Of a DNA stretch of 64,000 nt, positions 27,495-36,300 are shown piece by piece. The position numbers and the translations under genes are program-made. The notes below the pieces were generated by a model that did no database searches, was not told the origin of the DNA, and worked only from the letters and a program-made list of their open reading frames with translations. Each line of letters begins with the position of its first letter. Positions within the stretch are counted from its first letter, which is position 1. Source of the stretch: GCA-003244245 sp052390115 (GTDB lineage: Bacteria > Actinomycetota > Actinomycetes > Mycobacteriales > Pseudonocardiaceae); NCBI GenBank assembly GCA_052390115.1, contig JBQTHE010000033.1, forward strand, positions 51,984 through 115,983, given 5' to 3'.

Positions 27495-29831
27495 TTAGGA
27501 GGCGGTTGGTGCCTCACTGTCTGCCACACCCTGGATCGGTGGGGGACGGCCGGATTCCCCTGGGGTGTTGAGTGCGGCGGTGACGTCGACGGCGAGCACG
27601 ACGCGTTGGCCAGGTTGTCCGTCGAGGCTGCGTTTTTTGACCTCAACCCCGCGTTGCTCGAGCGCGGTGGCGAACTGCTGCGCCGACCAGCCGCCGTAGG
27701 TTGGCTCCCAGCGCGCCCGCAGCTGATGGAGCACGTCGGCGGAACGCAGCTTCTCGGCACCGTCCATCACGGCAGCGACGTCGGCCAGGAGGTCCCGGGC
27801 AGGCTCAGGGTCGGCGGGCTGGTCCGTGCGGATGGTGCGGCCGGTGCGGTGGATGATGTCCATCGCGCGGTTGATCACGGTGTAGGCGTCGTTGGTGGAC
27901 ACGTAGTGGGTGCGCACGATCGCGAACGCCTGGCCCTTGGGAATGTCCTCCACTTCTCCGGTGGCCACGACGGTGCCGGCGTCGGAGCCGGGGCGTAGAT
28001 CTTGGGGGCGGGCGCCGCGGTCGGCGGCGTCGGCCAGGACCATTTTGGCGGTCTCGTAGTTGGGTACGTTTAGCGCGCATCGCACGTGGGCGCCCTCGCG
28101 GACCCGGGCTGGCAGGGTGCGGTCGTCGGGGCGTTGGGTGGCCTGGAGCAGGTGCACGTTGACCGCGCGGGCCTGGTCGTGCAGCTTCTTAGCCGCCCGC
28201 CAGGCCCGGGCGTCGTCCTTGGCCCCGCCGATGGGGTGCGGCGCCCCGTAGAGCACCTGGCACTCATCGACAAACAGGTAGATCGGATAAAACCCGGCGT
28301 GCTTGCGGCGGGACACCTCCCGGGGGATCGGCCCAACGATCGCCGCGGCCCGTTTGACGTCATAGCGGCGGGTGACCTCCCCGACAGCCCATTCGAGCAT
28401 GTCGGTGGTGGCTTCGGCGTGGTCGTCGGTGCTGCCCTCGATCAGGGTCACCGCGCGGGGCTTGAACATCGACCAGTCACCGTCACCTTTCAAATCCGCG
28501 ACGTGGAGCTCGACCGTGGGGTCCAGCGACAACCCGAGCGCGAGCAGCCGTAACACGGTGGACTTGCCCTGCTTGGACGTGGCGCCGATCAGCCAGTGCT
28601 TTTGCAGCATGCCGACCGAGATCTGCTCGGCGCGCATGGTCACGCCCCAGGGCAACCGGTCCCGAAAGACGTCGACCTCGCCGTCGTGCAGCAGCGGCCA
28701 GGGTGGGGCGGGTTTGTCCATGGTGCCCTTGTCTGCGACCCACAGATCCAGCACCCGGGCGTCGGTATCTTTCTCCCGCTGGGGCCACACCTCGTGGCGG
28801 TGGCGTCCGAGGTTTCCGGCCAGCAGCTCGACCTTGGTACTGGAAAGCAGCTCGGCGGCAGTGACTCCCATCGGCAGCCGAACCTGCGTGTAGGTGCCGC
28901 CGCCCTGCTCGCGGGGCGTGACGACGTACTCCAGCACGCCGCCACCCGTGAGGTAGCGGGTCAACGCCGGGATCTTGACGTGCCGCAGGGCGGCGGTGAT
29001 CAGGTCCGCGGTGATCTCGGCGTCCTGCTGGGCGCGCTCATCCGACGAGATCAACCAGCGTGGCGGCTGCGCCGCCCTGCGTCCCTCCCGCCAGGAGGCG
29101 ACCAGCAGCGCGGGCACCCCACCCCACAAGACCACGTACACGGCAACGGTGAGCACGGTCAGCGTCCCGTTGAGGATGTGCTTGATCAGTGACCACCAGC
29201 CGTGCCAGCCGATGCTGTCCGGGGTGAACGCCAGCCACAGTCCGGCCACGACCAGCAGCCCGAGCAGCACGCACACCACCACGAACAGCGCCCTCAGGCC
29301 CGCCGCCAGCGTGGCCGGAAGCTCTCGGAGCCGCTCGGCGCGGCTGTCTTTGAGCGTCACCAGCCGTTCGGTCCATTCGGCCAGCGCCTCCCGGTCACCC
29401 GCCAGCCGGGCCAGCCGGACCTGCTCCCGCACCGGACCGTGGGTGAGCGCGTCGGTGGCGCGACGCACCCAGCTCGCGTGACCCTGGGCCACGGTGTAAA
29501 CAGCACGGGCCGCTACTCGCGTGGACCGCCTGAGCTGCGACACCACCGCCGTGGTGATCTTCTTGGTGCGATCCGACTCGCGGATCGCTGCCGCCACCGC
29601 GAGCACGGGCAGGCGGTGCAGGCCCCTGCGACGGGCGTACTCGGCTTCAGTGATCAACTCCCCGTCGAGCACCTCCGGTGCCCGTTGCAGCTGCGACCCC
29701 GACACCGGGGTTACAGCGGGAACTGGGATCACCGCCGATCCGGAACCGGCCGTCTCGTCGGCACGTCCAGTGGGCAGGGCAGGTGACCGCCGAGCAGCGG
29801 CCGCCTCCCTTCCGTCGTGCGACATGCTCAT
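27495..29831 (-). CDS. FtsK/SpoIIIE-type DNA translocase (TraB/TraSA-like)
   Basis: The 778-residue protein has two membrane helices (about 173-200 and 218-246) and a RecA-like motor with Walker A GATSKQGKST near residue 411 and Walker B IYLFVDECQVL near 520. The C-terminal 70 residues look like a winged helix (WSAQQFATALEQRGVEVKKRS). In AICEs a single hexameric FtsK-like pump moves double-stranded DNA between mycelial cells; no relaxase is needed, and none is seen here. It is the last gene of the xis-whiB-membrane-traB operon, with a 4-bp overlap to the preceding gene. Confidence 0.92.
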   Translation of the reverse strand: MSMSHDGREAAAARRSPALPTGRADETAGSGSAVIPVPAVTPVSGSQLQRAPEVLDGELITEAEYARRRGLHRLPVLAVAAAIRESDRTKKITTAVVSQLRRSTRVAARAVYTVAQGHASWVRRATDALTHGPVREQVRLARLAGDREALAEWTERLVTLKDSRAERLRELPATLAAGLRALFVVVCVLLGLLVVAGLWLAFTPDSIGWHGWWSLIKHILNGTLTVLTVAVYVVLWGGVPALLVASWREGRRAAQPPRWLISSDERAQQDAEITADLITAALRHVKIPALTRYLTGGGVLEYVVTPREQGGGTYTQVRLPMGVTAAELLSSTKVELLAGNLGRHRHEVWPQREKDTDARVLDLWVADKGTMDKPAPPWPLLHDGEVDVFRDRLPWGVTMRAEQISVGMLQKHWLIGATSKQGKSTVLRLLALGLSLDPTVELHVADLKGDGDWSMFKPRAVTLIEGSTDDHAEATTDMLEWAVGEVTRRYDVKRAAAIVGPIPREVSRRKHAGFYPIYLFVDECQVLYGAPHPIGGAKDDARAWRAAKKLHDQARAVNVHLLQATQRPDDRTLPARVREGAHVRCALNVPNYETAKMVLADAADRGARPQDLRPGSDAGTVVATGEVEDIPKGQAFAIVRTHYVSTNDAYTVINRAMDIIHRTGRTIRTDQPADPEPARDLLADVAAVMDGAEKLRSADVLHQLRARWEPTYGGWSAQQFATALEQRGVEVKKRSLDGQPGQRVVLAVDVTAALNTPGESGRPPPIQGVADSEAPTAS

Positions 29832-30157
29832 CGCCGGTCACCTCGCCGGTGGGTGACGTCGAGCGAGGTCACCGTCACGGCCTTGGTGAGCACGTGCCCG
29901 GCGATCAGCGCAGGCAGAGCGAGCACCACCCAGAACAGCGTGCTCCCGGGCGCGTAGGTGATCGCCACCCACTGCACCCCGACGATCACAGCAGCCGTCG
30001 CCAGCACCTGCCCAGCCAGCGACACCACCCGGGAGGCCGCATGGGCGGCGTCAGCCGCACGGCGGGCCCGGCGGGTGCCCGAGCGCCACATCATGACCAC
30101 AACCAGCAGAACACCGATCACGGCGACCACCTGTGTCGGGGTCACATCGATGGTCAT
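29828..30157 (-). CDS. small membrane protein of the transfer operon (Spd-like)
   Basis: The 109-residue protein starts at ATG 30157, eight bases after GGAGGG. It has three hydrophobic stretches (about 9-23, 44-66 and 73-87: TPTQVVAVIGVLLVVVMMW; VLATAAVIVGVQWVAITYA; LFWVVLALPALIAGHVL). It overlaps both neighbours by four bases. Small membrane proteins encoded next to TraB in actinobacterial elements (Spd proteins) help spread DNA through mycelium. This assignment rests on position and topology. Confidence 0.65.
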   Translation of the reverse strand: MTIDVTPTQVVAVIGVLLVVVMMWRSGTRRARRAADAAHAASRVVSLAGQVLATAAVIVGVQWVAITYAPGSTLFWVVLALPALIAGHVLTKAVTVTSLDVTHRRGDRR

Positions 30158-30522
30158 GGCGTCAGCCCTCCTTCCTCGTCGTTCGGGTGCTGCTGGTGGC
30201 GGCGCTGCCGCCAGATGCGGTGCAGCGCACGCCGGTCGTCTTCGGCCATCGCGCCCCACACGCCGGTGGTGTCCGTTCCGGCGGTACGCAGGTCCAGCTC
30301 CCGGCACTGGTCGATGACCGCACACCCGGCACACAGCCGCGCGGCCAAGCGCCGGTCGCTGGGTGCACAGTCGTCCCAGTCGGGCTCCTCGCTCGGCCAG
30401 AGGCGCCAGAAGCACAACCCGCCGCGCACCACGACAGCGGTCAGCACGTCGGTCGGGACTTGCCGCCAACGGTCAAGCCGGGCGGCGATCGCGTCGTAGT
30501 CCGGAGTGTCGTCGTGGTTCAC
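30154..30522 (-). CDS. WhiB-family iron-sulfur transcription factor on the element
   Basis: The 122-residue protein carries the WhiB pattern: an upstream Cys (GLCFWRLW, with another in DWDDC), then CAGCAVIDQC supplying C-x2-C-x5-C, followed by the G-V-W-G-A-M turn and a basic C-terminus (RRALHRIWRQRR). WhiB proteins bind a 4Fe-4S cluster and act with sigma factors. A GTG start at 30522 overlaps the xis stop by four bases, and the stop overlaps the next start by four. An element-borne WhiB within the transfer operon suggests redox- or NO-linked control of transfer genes; that is inference. Confidence 0.85.
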   Translation of the reverse strand: MNHDDTPDYDAIAARLDRWRQVPTDVLTAVVVRGGLCFWRLWPSEEPDWDDCAPSDRRLAARLCAGCAVIDQCRELDLRTAGTDTTGVWGAMAEDDRRALHRIWRQRRHQQHPNDEEGGLTP

Positions 30523-30800
30523 CACGACGCACCACCGCGGGCGCGGGCCACCTCGCGAGCGGTGCGCCGCTGCGCGGCCATCTGCGCCACATCTACGCAC
30601 CCGCCGGACTCGGCGGCCTCAGCTGCGAGCCGCTCGACGGCCGCGGCCGGGACCACATACCGGGAACGGATCCGCACGGCCGGGAAGGCGTCCTCCCGGA
30701 TGGCCCGATAGATCGTCGCCGGGGTTACCCGCAGGACCCGCGCGGCCTCCGCGACGGTGTAGAACGCCGGACTTCCGGCGCCCTTGTTGTTGCTGTCCAT
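30519..30800 (-). CDS. excisionase (MerR/Xis-like helix-turn-helix)
   Basis: The 93-residue protein is a short winged HTH: FYTVAEAARVLRVTPATIYRAI, then EDAFPAVRIRSRYVVPAAAVERL, the classic excisionase/AlpA layout. The start ATG at 30800 follows GGAGGTGGGTT; an in-frame ATG at 30815 would place the ribosome site inside the coding region. It should bend att DNA and turn the integrase toward excision. It leads the xis-whiB-membrane-traB operon, coupling excision to transfer. Confidence 0.86.
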   Translation of the reverse strand: MDSNNKGAGSPAFYTVAEAARVLRVTPATIYRAIREDAFPAVRIRSRYVVPAAAVERLAAEAAESGGCVDVAQMAAQRRTAREVARARGGASW

Positions 30801-30841
30801 AACCCACCTCCCCATCTAAAGCATGATGTCATCGGCATAAA

Positions 30842-30857
30842 GCACTGATTTCAGTGC
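30842..30857. promoter_or_regulatory. 16-bp palindromic operator between xis and xre
   Basis: GCACTGA-TT-TCAGTGC is a perfect palindrome in the divergent interval between the xis operon (minus) and the XRE regulator (plus). Its position, 42 bp from the xis start and 76 bp from the xre start, suits a repressor site controlling both, as in a lysogeny-type switch. Confidence 0.7.
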
Positions 30858-30932
30858 AAGTTGAACGCGCAGAATCGCGAAACGACGGTCGGCACTACTC
30901 TTCGGCGCTCAGGGCGGAGCGCGGAGGAAAAG

Positions 30933-31286
30933 GTGGCTGAGGACTGGGCGGCGGTCGCGAGGGCGATCGATACGAGGCTTGCCGAACTCAATTGGCGGCA
31001 ACGCGAGTTGGCCGAGCGGGCTCAGGTATCGGTCGCCATCGTGCGCGAGTTGCATCGCAACACCACCCAGCGCCGTCGTAATGCCCGGACGCTGGAAGCG
31101 CTGTCGATCACGCTGGGCTGGCACCCTGAGCACCTCGACGCCACGCTGCGCGGTCACACCCCGCCCGATCGCGGCCAGCCCGTGTCCCCGCCGGTTGACC
31201 CCGTCACGGCCCGGCTGACCTCGATCGACCGGCGCCTGGCCGCCATCGAGCGGCGCCTGGACGAGCTGGCCGCCCGCAATGGTTGA
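30933..31286 (+). CDS. XRE-type helix-turn-helix regulator
   Basis: From GTG 30933 (GGAGG five bases upstream) the 117-residue protein has an XRE HTH: IDTRLAELNWRQRELAERAQ, VSVAIVRELHRNT, then RNARTLEALSITLGWHPEHLD. A C-terminal coiled coil (RLTSIDRRLAAIERRLDELA) probably mediates dimerisation. It diverges from the xis operon across a palindromic operator, so it is the likely repressor of excision and transfer. A TTG at 30861 gives a longer frame without a ribosome site. Confidence 0.82.
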   Translation: MAEDWAAVARAIDTRLAELNWRQRELAERAQVSVAIVRELHRNTTQRRRNARTLEALSITLGWHPEHLDATLRGHTPPDRGQPVSPPVDPVTARLTSIDRRLAAIERRLDELAARNG

Positions 31287-31372
31287 ACCAGCCGGTAACC
31301 GGCCACCCGCGGTGTCTGCGATTTCTTGCATGGCACTACAAAACGCCAAACACGTGCCGCTTCGTAATTGGC

Positions 31373-31389
31373 GCCGGTTAACAACCGGC
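31373..31389. promoter_or_regulatory. inverted repeat upstream of the frameshifted regulator
   Basis: GCCGGTT-AAC-AACCGGC is a 7-bp perfect inverted repeat with a 3-base spacer, 60 bp before the start at 31449. It is a plausible autoregulatory operator. Confidence 0.55.
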
Positions 31390-31448
31390 CCATTAACCAC
31401 CATTAACTACGCAGCTCAGGACCGGTTTATTCGTGGCCGAAGTCGGTC

Positions 31449-32580
31449 ATGCTGACATCGCTGCAGACCGTGCGCCGGCACCTGGGCTACACCGCAGCCC
31501 AGGTGATCGACCTCCTCACCCGCCGCGCCCATGCGCTAGATCTGCCGATCGCGACCCGGGCGAGCCTGAAGACCAAGCTGTCTCGGTGGGAGAATGGAAA
31601 GGAACAACCCAGCGAATTCTATCGGCGGCTGTTCCGCGAGATCTACGGTCGGACCAACGCCGAACTCGGCTTTCCCGACGAACCGGAAGAAGACCCAGAA
31701 GCAGCCGAGCTAAGGAGCCGCATCGCCATCGCCCGCACCGTCGATAGGGAGACCGTCGACGTCTTCCGCCACCAAATCGATCACGCCCGCCACATCGACC
31801 GGCGCTTCGGCGCCCATCACCCAGCTCGACCAGCTCCGCACCCAGATCGACCACGTGCACCAACTACTGATTTACCGCGCCGGACCACAACGGCCCGAGC
31901 TGGCCGGGGTACTCGTCGAGGCATCCACGCTGGCCGGATGGCAAGCACTCGACCGCGCCGCCCTCGGCCAAGCGTGGACCCACTACGAGCGCGCCAAAGC
32001 CGCCGCCCGCGAAGCCGACTCACGCGCGCTACTCGCACACGCCACAGCCGAACAAGCCTTCGTTCTCATCGACCTCGACGAAACCACCGCAGCCGTCGAC
32101 CAACTCGCCCACGCCCGCAACATCGCCAACGGCACCGCCACGCCCCTGCTCCGCGCCTGGCTGGCCGCCGCCCACGGCGAGACTCTTGCCGCAGCCGGCC
32201 ACGCCGATGATGCGCGGCGAGCCTTCGACACCGCCGATACGCTGATTCCGGCCGACCTAGTTGACCCCGCGCTGCCGTTCCTGTTCCTCGGCGCCTCCCA
32301 CCTCGACCGCTGGCGCGGCCACGCCCTGGCCCGTGTCGGCGCACTCGAAGCGATCGACCAGCTCACTGCCGCCCTCACCCGCCTCCCGGCCGACTTCGTC
32401 CGCGCCCGCACCGGCCTGCTCGTCGACCTCGCCTACGCCTACGCCGCCGCCGGCGACCGTGACGCCGCCCTCGCCCACACCCGGCAGGCCCGCCGCCTTG
32501 CAGCGCAAATCAAGTCCGACCGCCAACAACGGCGGCTTAACCGGCTCGTACTACCCAGTGGCGGTTGCACCATCGCGTAA
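31449..32580 (+). pseudogene. XRE/TPR regulator interrupted by a frameshift
   Basis: The 5' part (31449 to about 31815) encodes an XRE-like HTH (TSLQTVRRHLGYTAAQVIDLL, ATRASLKTKLSRWENGKEQPS) and the start of the linker, RHIDRRFGA. The homologous continuation, ITQLDQLRTQIDHVHQLL, then the TPR array with EASTLAGWQALDRAALGQAW, lies one frame over and runs to the stop at 32580. The two halves together match the intact paralogue at 25186-26325. The switch falls in a GC-rich run near 31812, so a single indel, real or a sequencing error, explains it. If real, the regulator would be a short HTH protein or inactive. Confidence 0.8.
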
Positions 32581-33114
32581 GGCAATGTAGTACAGCAGCG
32601 CGACCAGCGTCCCCGATCCCAGCAGCTCCTGACGCTGCGCCAGCTCCGGCACCCGAGACAGCGGCACCCACTCCACCCGGCCCGCTTCCTCGGTATCGGT
32701 CGGTTCCCCGATCCGCTCAGCTCCCCGCCACAAAAACACATCGACCGGCGCGGTGACCTGCCCCGGCAGCGGCTCGAAACTCACCAGGTGCTCCGGCTCC
32801 CCCACCGGACGCCACCCGCTCTCCTCCTCTGCCTCCCGCGCCGCCGTCCCCGCCGCATCTTCCTCTGCGTCCACCATGCCTCCGAGCAGCTCATACCCCC
32901 ACTGCTCCGTGACAAACCGATACCGCCACAACATCAACACCCGATCCCGATCATCCACAATTAGAGCAACAGCGATCCGATCCAGATGCACCACGTGGTA
33001 ATCCCACCGCTCCCCGTTGGGCGCCTCCACATCCACCAGCCCCAGCCGCACCCACCGGTTGTCATAGATCGTCTTCTCACCGAACGTCTGCCACCCACCG
33101 CGCACGTCAGTCAC
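32551..33114 (-). CDS. Nudix hydrolase, possible Pif-like immunity factor
   Basis: The 187-residue protein contains a complete Nudix box, GGMVDAEEDAAGTAAREAEE continuing ESGW (G-x5-E-x7-REA-x-EE-x-G-W), after a strand region with VALIVDDRDRVLML. The GTG at 33114 is chosen because upstream sequence is non-coding in character. Nudix enzymes hydrolyse nucleoside diphosphate derivatives. In the AICE pSAM2, the Nudix protein Pif blocks redundant transfer between carriers, so this gene may give transfer immunity. Its 3' end overlaps the converging frameshifted regulator by 30 bp. Confidence 0.85.
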   Translation of the reverse strand: MTDVRGGWQTFGEKTIYDNRWVRLGLVDVEAPNGERWDYHVVHLDRIAVALIVDDRDRVLMLWRYRFVTEQWGYELLGGMVDAEEDAAGTAAREAEEESGWRPVGEPEHLVSFEPLPGQVTAPVDVFLWRGAERIGEPTDTEEAGRVEWVPLSRVPELAQRQELLGSGTLVALLYYIALRDGATATG

Positions 33115-33349
33115 ACAAGCAGCGTAGGACGCGGACAACCCATCATCTCTGTACGTCCGATTTGTGCAGTGGCCGCCGCTGCGGTCACGGCGAGCCCGGT
33201 CCACATGAGCGACGTCGAGCCTTATTGGTAGGTGGAAGCCGGCAAGTAACGTCGCTTCATCTGGGTTCGATGGCCAGAGCGTCCCCATCACGGCTGGGGT
33301 GCACGCCTCGGACGCGCGTCGAGAGCGCCCAACGTAGGGAGAGCGGGAG

Positions 33350-36300
33350 TTGCCCCAGGCCAGCAATGGTGCCCAGCCGACCGGGCACGTCGCCCGGCTC
33401 GTCGATCTGCTGGCCGCCTATCCCGACGGATTGACCGGCGCGCAGGTGCGATCGTCCTCGGCGTTCTCCGCTGTCCCGGCGGCCCGCCTCGCCGCGCTCA
33501 TCGGGACCGCCCTCGCCCTCGGGCACGTCACCGAGACCACCGGACGGCTACACGCGGTCAATGCAGCGGCAGCATCGGCTACTGAACCGACCGATGCTGA
33601 GCCGCTGACGACCGCCCATGCCCTGCGGGCCGTGGTGCTCGACGTCGAGTCGATCGTGAAGACGACCAGTAAGGAGCCGTTCACCGACAAGCGGATCTAC
33701 CAGATCGGGGCCGTTCGAGCCGGCACCGACAGTGCCTGGATCGCCGCCGAACCGGCCTTCACACGCTGGCTAGGGCTTCCCGACGACACCTGGGTGATCT
33801 TCTCCGAGGGGGCGGGGGCCGAGCAGCGGGCCAGCGCGGTCGCGCCCGCAGACGCCCTCATGGCGCTGCAGGCCTACTGCGACTCCGCTGACGTCCTGGT
33901 CACCTACAACGGCACCGAAGCTGACTTTCCGCTGCTCAACGAAAGCTTCGCCCGCGAGGGGCTGCCGCCGCTGGCCGGAACGTACGTTGACGCTTACTAC
34001 CTGGCCCTGGCGCTGTGGCCTAGCGCGCCCTCACACCGCCTTGCCGAGCTGGCCGCGCACGTCGGCGTCCGTGTCGATGACCTGCGCTGGCACGACGCGA
34101 CCGCCGACAGCGAGATGCTCTCCCGGCTGCTGACCGTCGGCGCCAGCGCCCTTATGTCCTGGCCCGCCGAGCGCCGGGACCTGATCGCCAGCGTCTGCAC
34201 CGACAGTCCCGCGTGGCACCTGATGCGCGACCTTGCCGGTTCCGGTGGCGGCACCGCCAGCGCCCACAGCGCAGCTCAGGCCGCAGCCGTCCTGGAGACC
34301 GGGCTTGTCGCAACCGTCCGGCGACCCGCCGCGGGAATCCCGGCACCCGGCATGGGCAGCTTGACCGTCGCCGATGACCTGCGCGGCACCGACGGCAACG
34401 TCGACCCGATCGCGCTCGCTCGCGTCGTCCACGACACCGACGCCGCCCGCCGTCCAGCGCAGGACGAAATGACGACCCGGCTACACGCGTGGGCGCAGGC
34501 CGGCACCAGCGCCCTCATCGAAGCGCCCACCGGAACGGGCAAGAGCTACGCGATCCTCGCCGCAGCCATGCAGTGGCTGCACGCCGACCCGCGGCATCGC
34601 GTCATCGTCGCAACCTTCACTAAGCAGCTCCAGGCACAGCTCGCCGACGACGTCGCTGCGCTCAACGTGGCTGTACCTGGGCTGATCGAGGCCTCCGATG
34701 TCGTCAAGGGCGCTGCGAACCGGCTGTCGCTGCGTGCCCTGGTTGCTGCGCTCGCCGACGCCAGTAGCCCACCCGCTCGCAGCGCCCGCCCTGGCAACCG
34801 CAACCGGTTCCTGTCCGACCCAAAGTTCCGCGAGCTGCTCGCCTATCTGACACTGCGGCTGCTCGCCGCCAACGACGTCCAGGCGGGTTGGGCCGCGCGC
34901 TCGACCGACCCGGTCGATCTGCCGGCGATTTTCTCCGGCGCGTACATCGGGAAGGTCGTCAGCCTGTGGCTCAACTCGCTCTCACAAGCCAGCAACGGCG
35001 AGTACGACGCCCGCGCTCCGCAGGCGCTGGCCGCCCACACGGACCTGGTCGCCGAAGCGCTCGGCAACCACCGGCTCATCCTGGCCAACCACGCGCTGCT
35101 GCTCGCCCACCTCGACGACCTCGCTGGCCTCGGGCCAGACACGCTCCTGGTCGTCGACGAGGCGCACCAGCTCGAGGATGCCGCCACTTCCGCCCTCACC
35201 ACGACGCTGGACTATCAGGCAGTCGAGGACCTGCTGGCCGAGCTGGCCGACTGGACTCGTGACAACACCCGCGGCCGCGGCGCCGAAGGGGGGTCGGTCG
35301 CCGATGCAGTCCGCAACCTCGGCTTCCTACTCGAACATGAGCAGCTTCCCAAGGCGGCCGGGCAGGCATTCGACGCCCGCTCCGGCGGCGGGCCCGGGTC
35401 GCGGATCGGTTCACGCGCCGTCACCTTGGCGAGCCCGTACTCCGGCGACAGCGGCATCCGGCAGGTTGGACATCTGTCGACGCTGCTGCTGCGCCTGTCC
35501 GGCCAGTGCGAGGCGCTCGTCGGTGCACTCGGGGCATTCCTGACCGCCCATGGCACGACCCTGGACTACTTCGCAAGAGAGCGGCTGCACGCTCTGATCG
35601 TGCGGGTCGCCGGCGTCGCGGCAGCCGCGACCACCATCGTGGCCGACGTTGACGCGATCATTGTCGCGTCGCCTGACCCTCGGAGTGCAGTTGGGCCCGC
35701 ACGTCCCGGTAGAGTCGCCTCGCCGGCACCGACCGCCAACGCGGACCTTGATGGTGGCACTGACAGTGACGCCACAGATGCCGTAGGTACCGAAGAAGGC
35801 ATCGACGACGAGCCGAATGGCGACGACCTGCCCGACGACGGTGACGACCTCGCCGACGACCTCGACATGGACGGCCCGCAGGACACGGACGAGGGTGGGG
35901 CAGGAGCCGGGCAGGCTGTTCCAGACGAGAGCCTGCCGCTGGGCTCGCTCCCTCCCGGCACCACGAACCGGGTCGTGTACGCCGAAGAGACCGAGGTACT
36001 CCGCGGCGGCCTGCGCACCTACCCGTTCGAGCTGTCGACCGCCCCGATCGAACTGCCCGAGGATGCCACCTGGCGACAGTTCACCGCCATGTTCGTCCGC
36101 ACCTACTACGTCTCAGCGACCCTTCGCGTCGCGGGAGAGTGGACCTTTATCCGGCAGCGCCTTGGCCTCGGGCCTGCGATCGACCAGATCGCGCTCGACA
36201 CCCCGTTCAAGCTAGGTACGCAGGCCGAGCTCGTCTGCCTGTCCGACTTCCCCTCCTGGGCCGAACAGAGCGAAGGCGCCGCGCGCACCGTCGCCCACCA

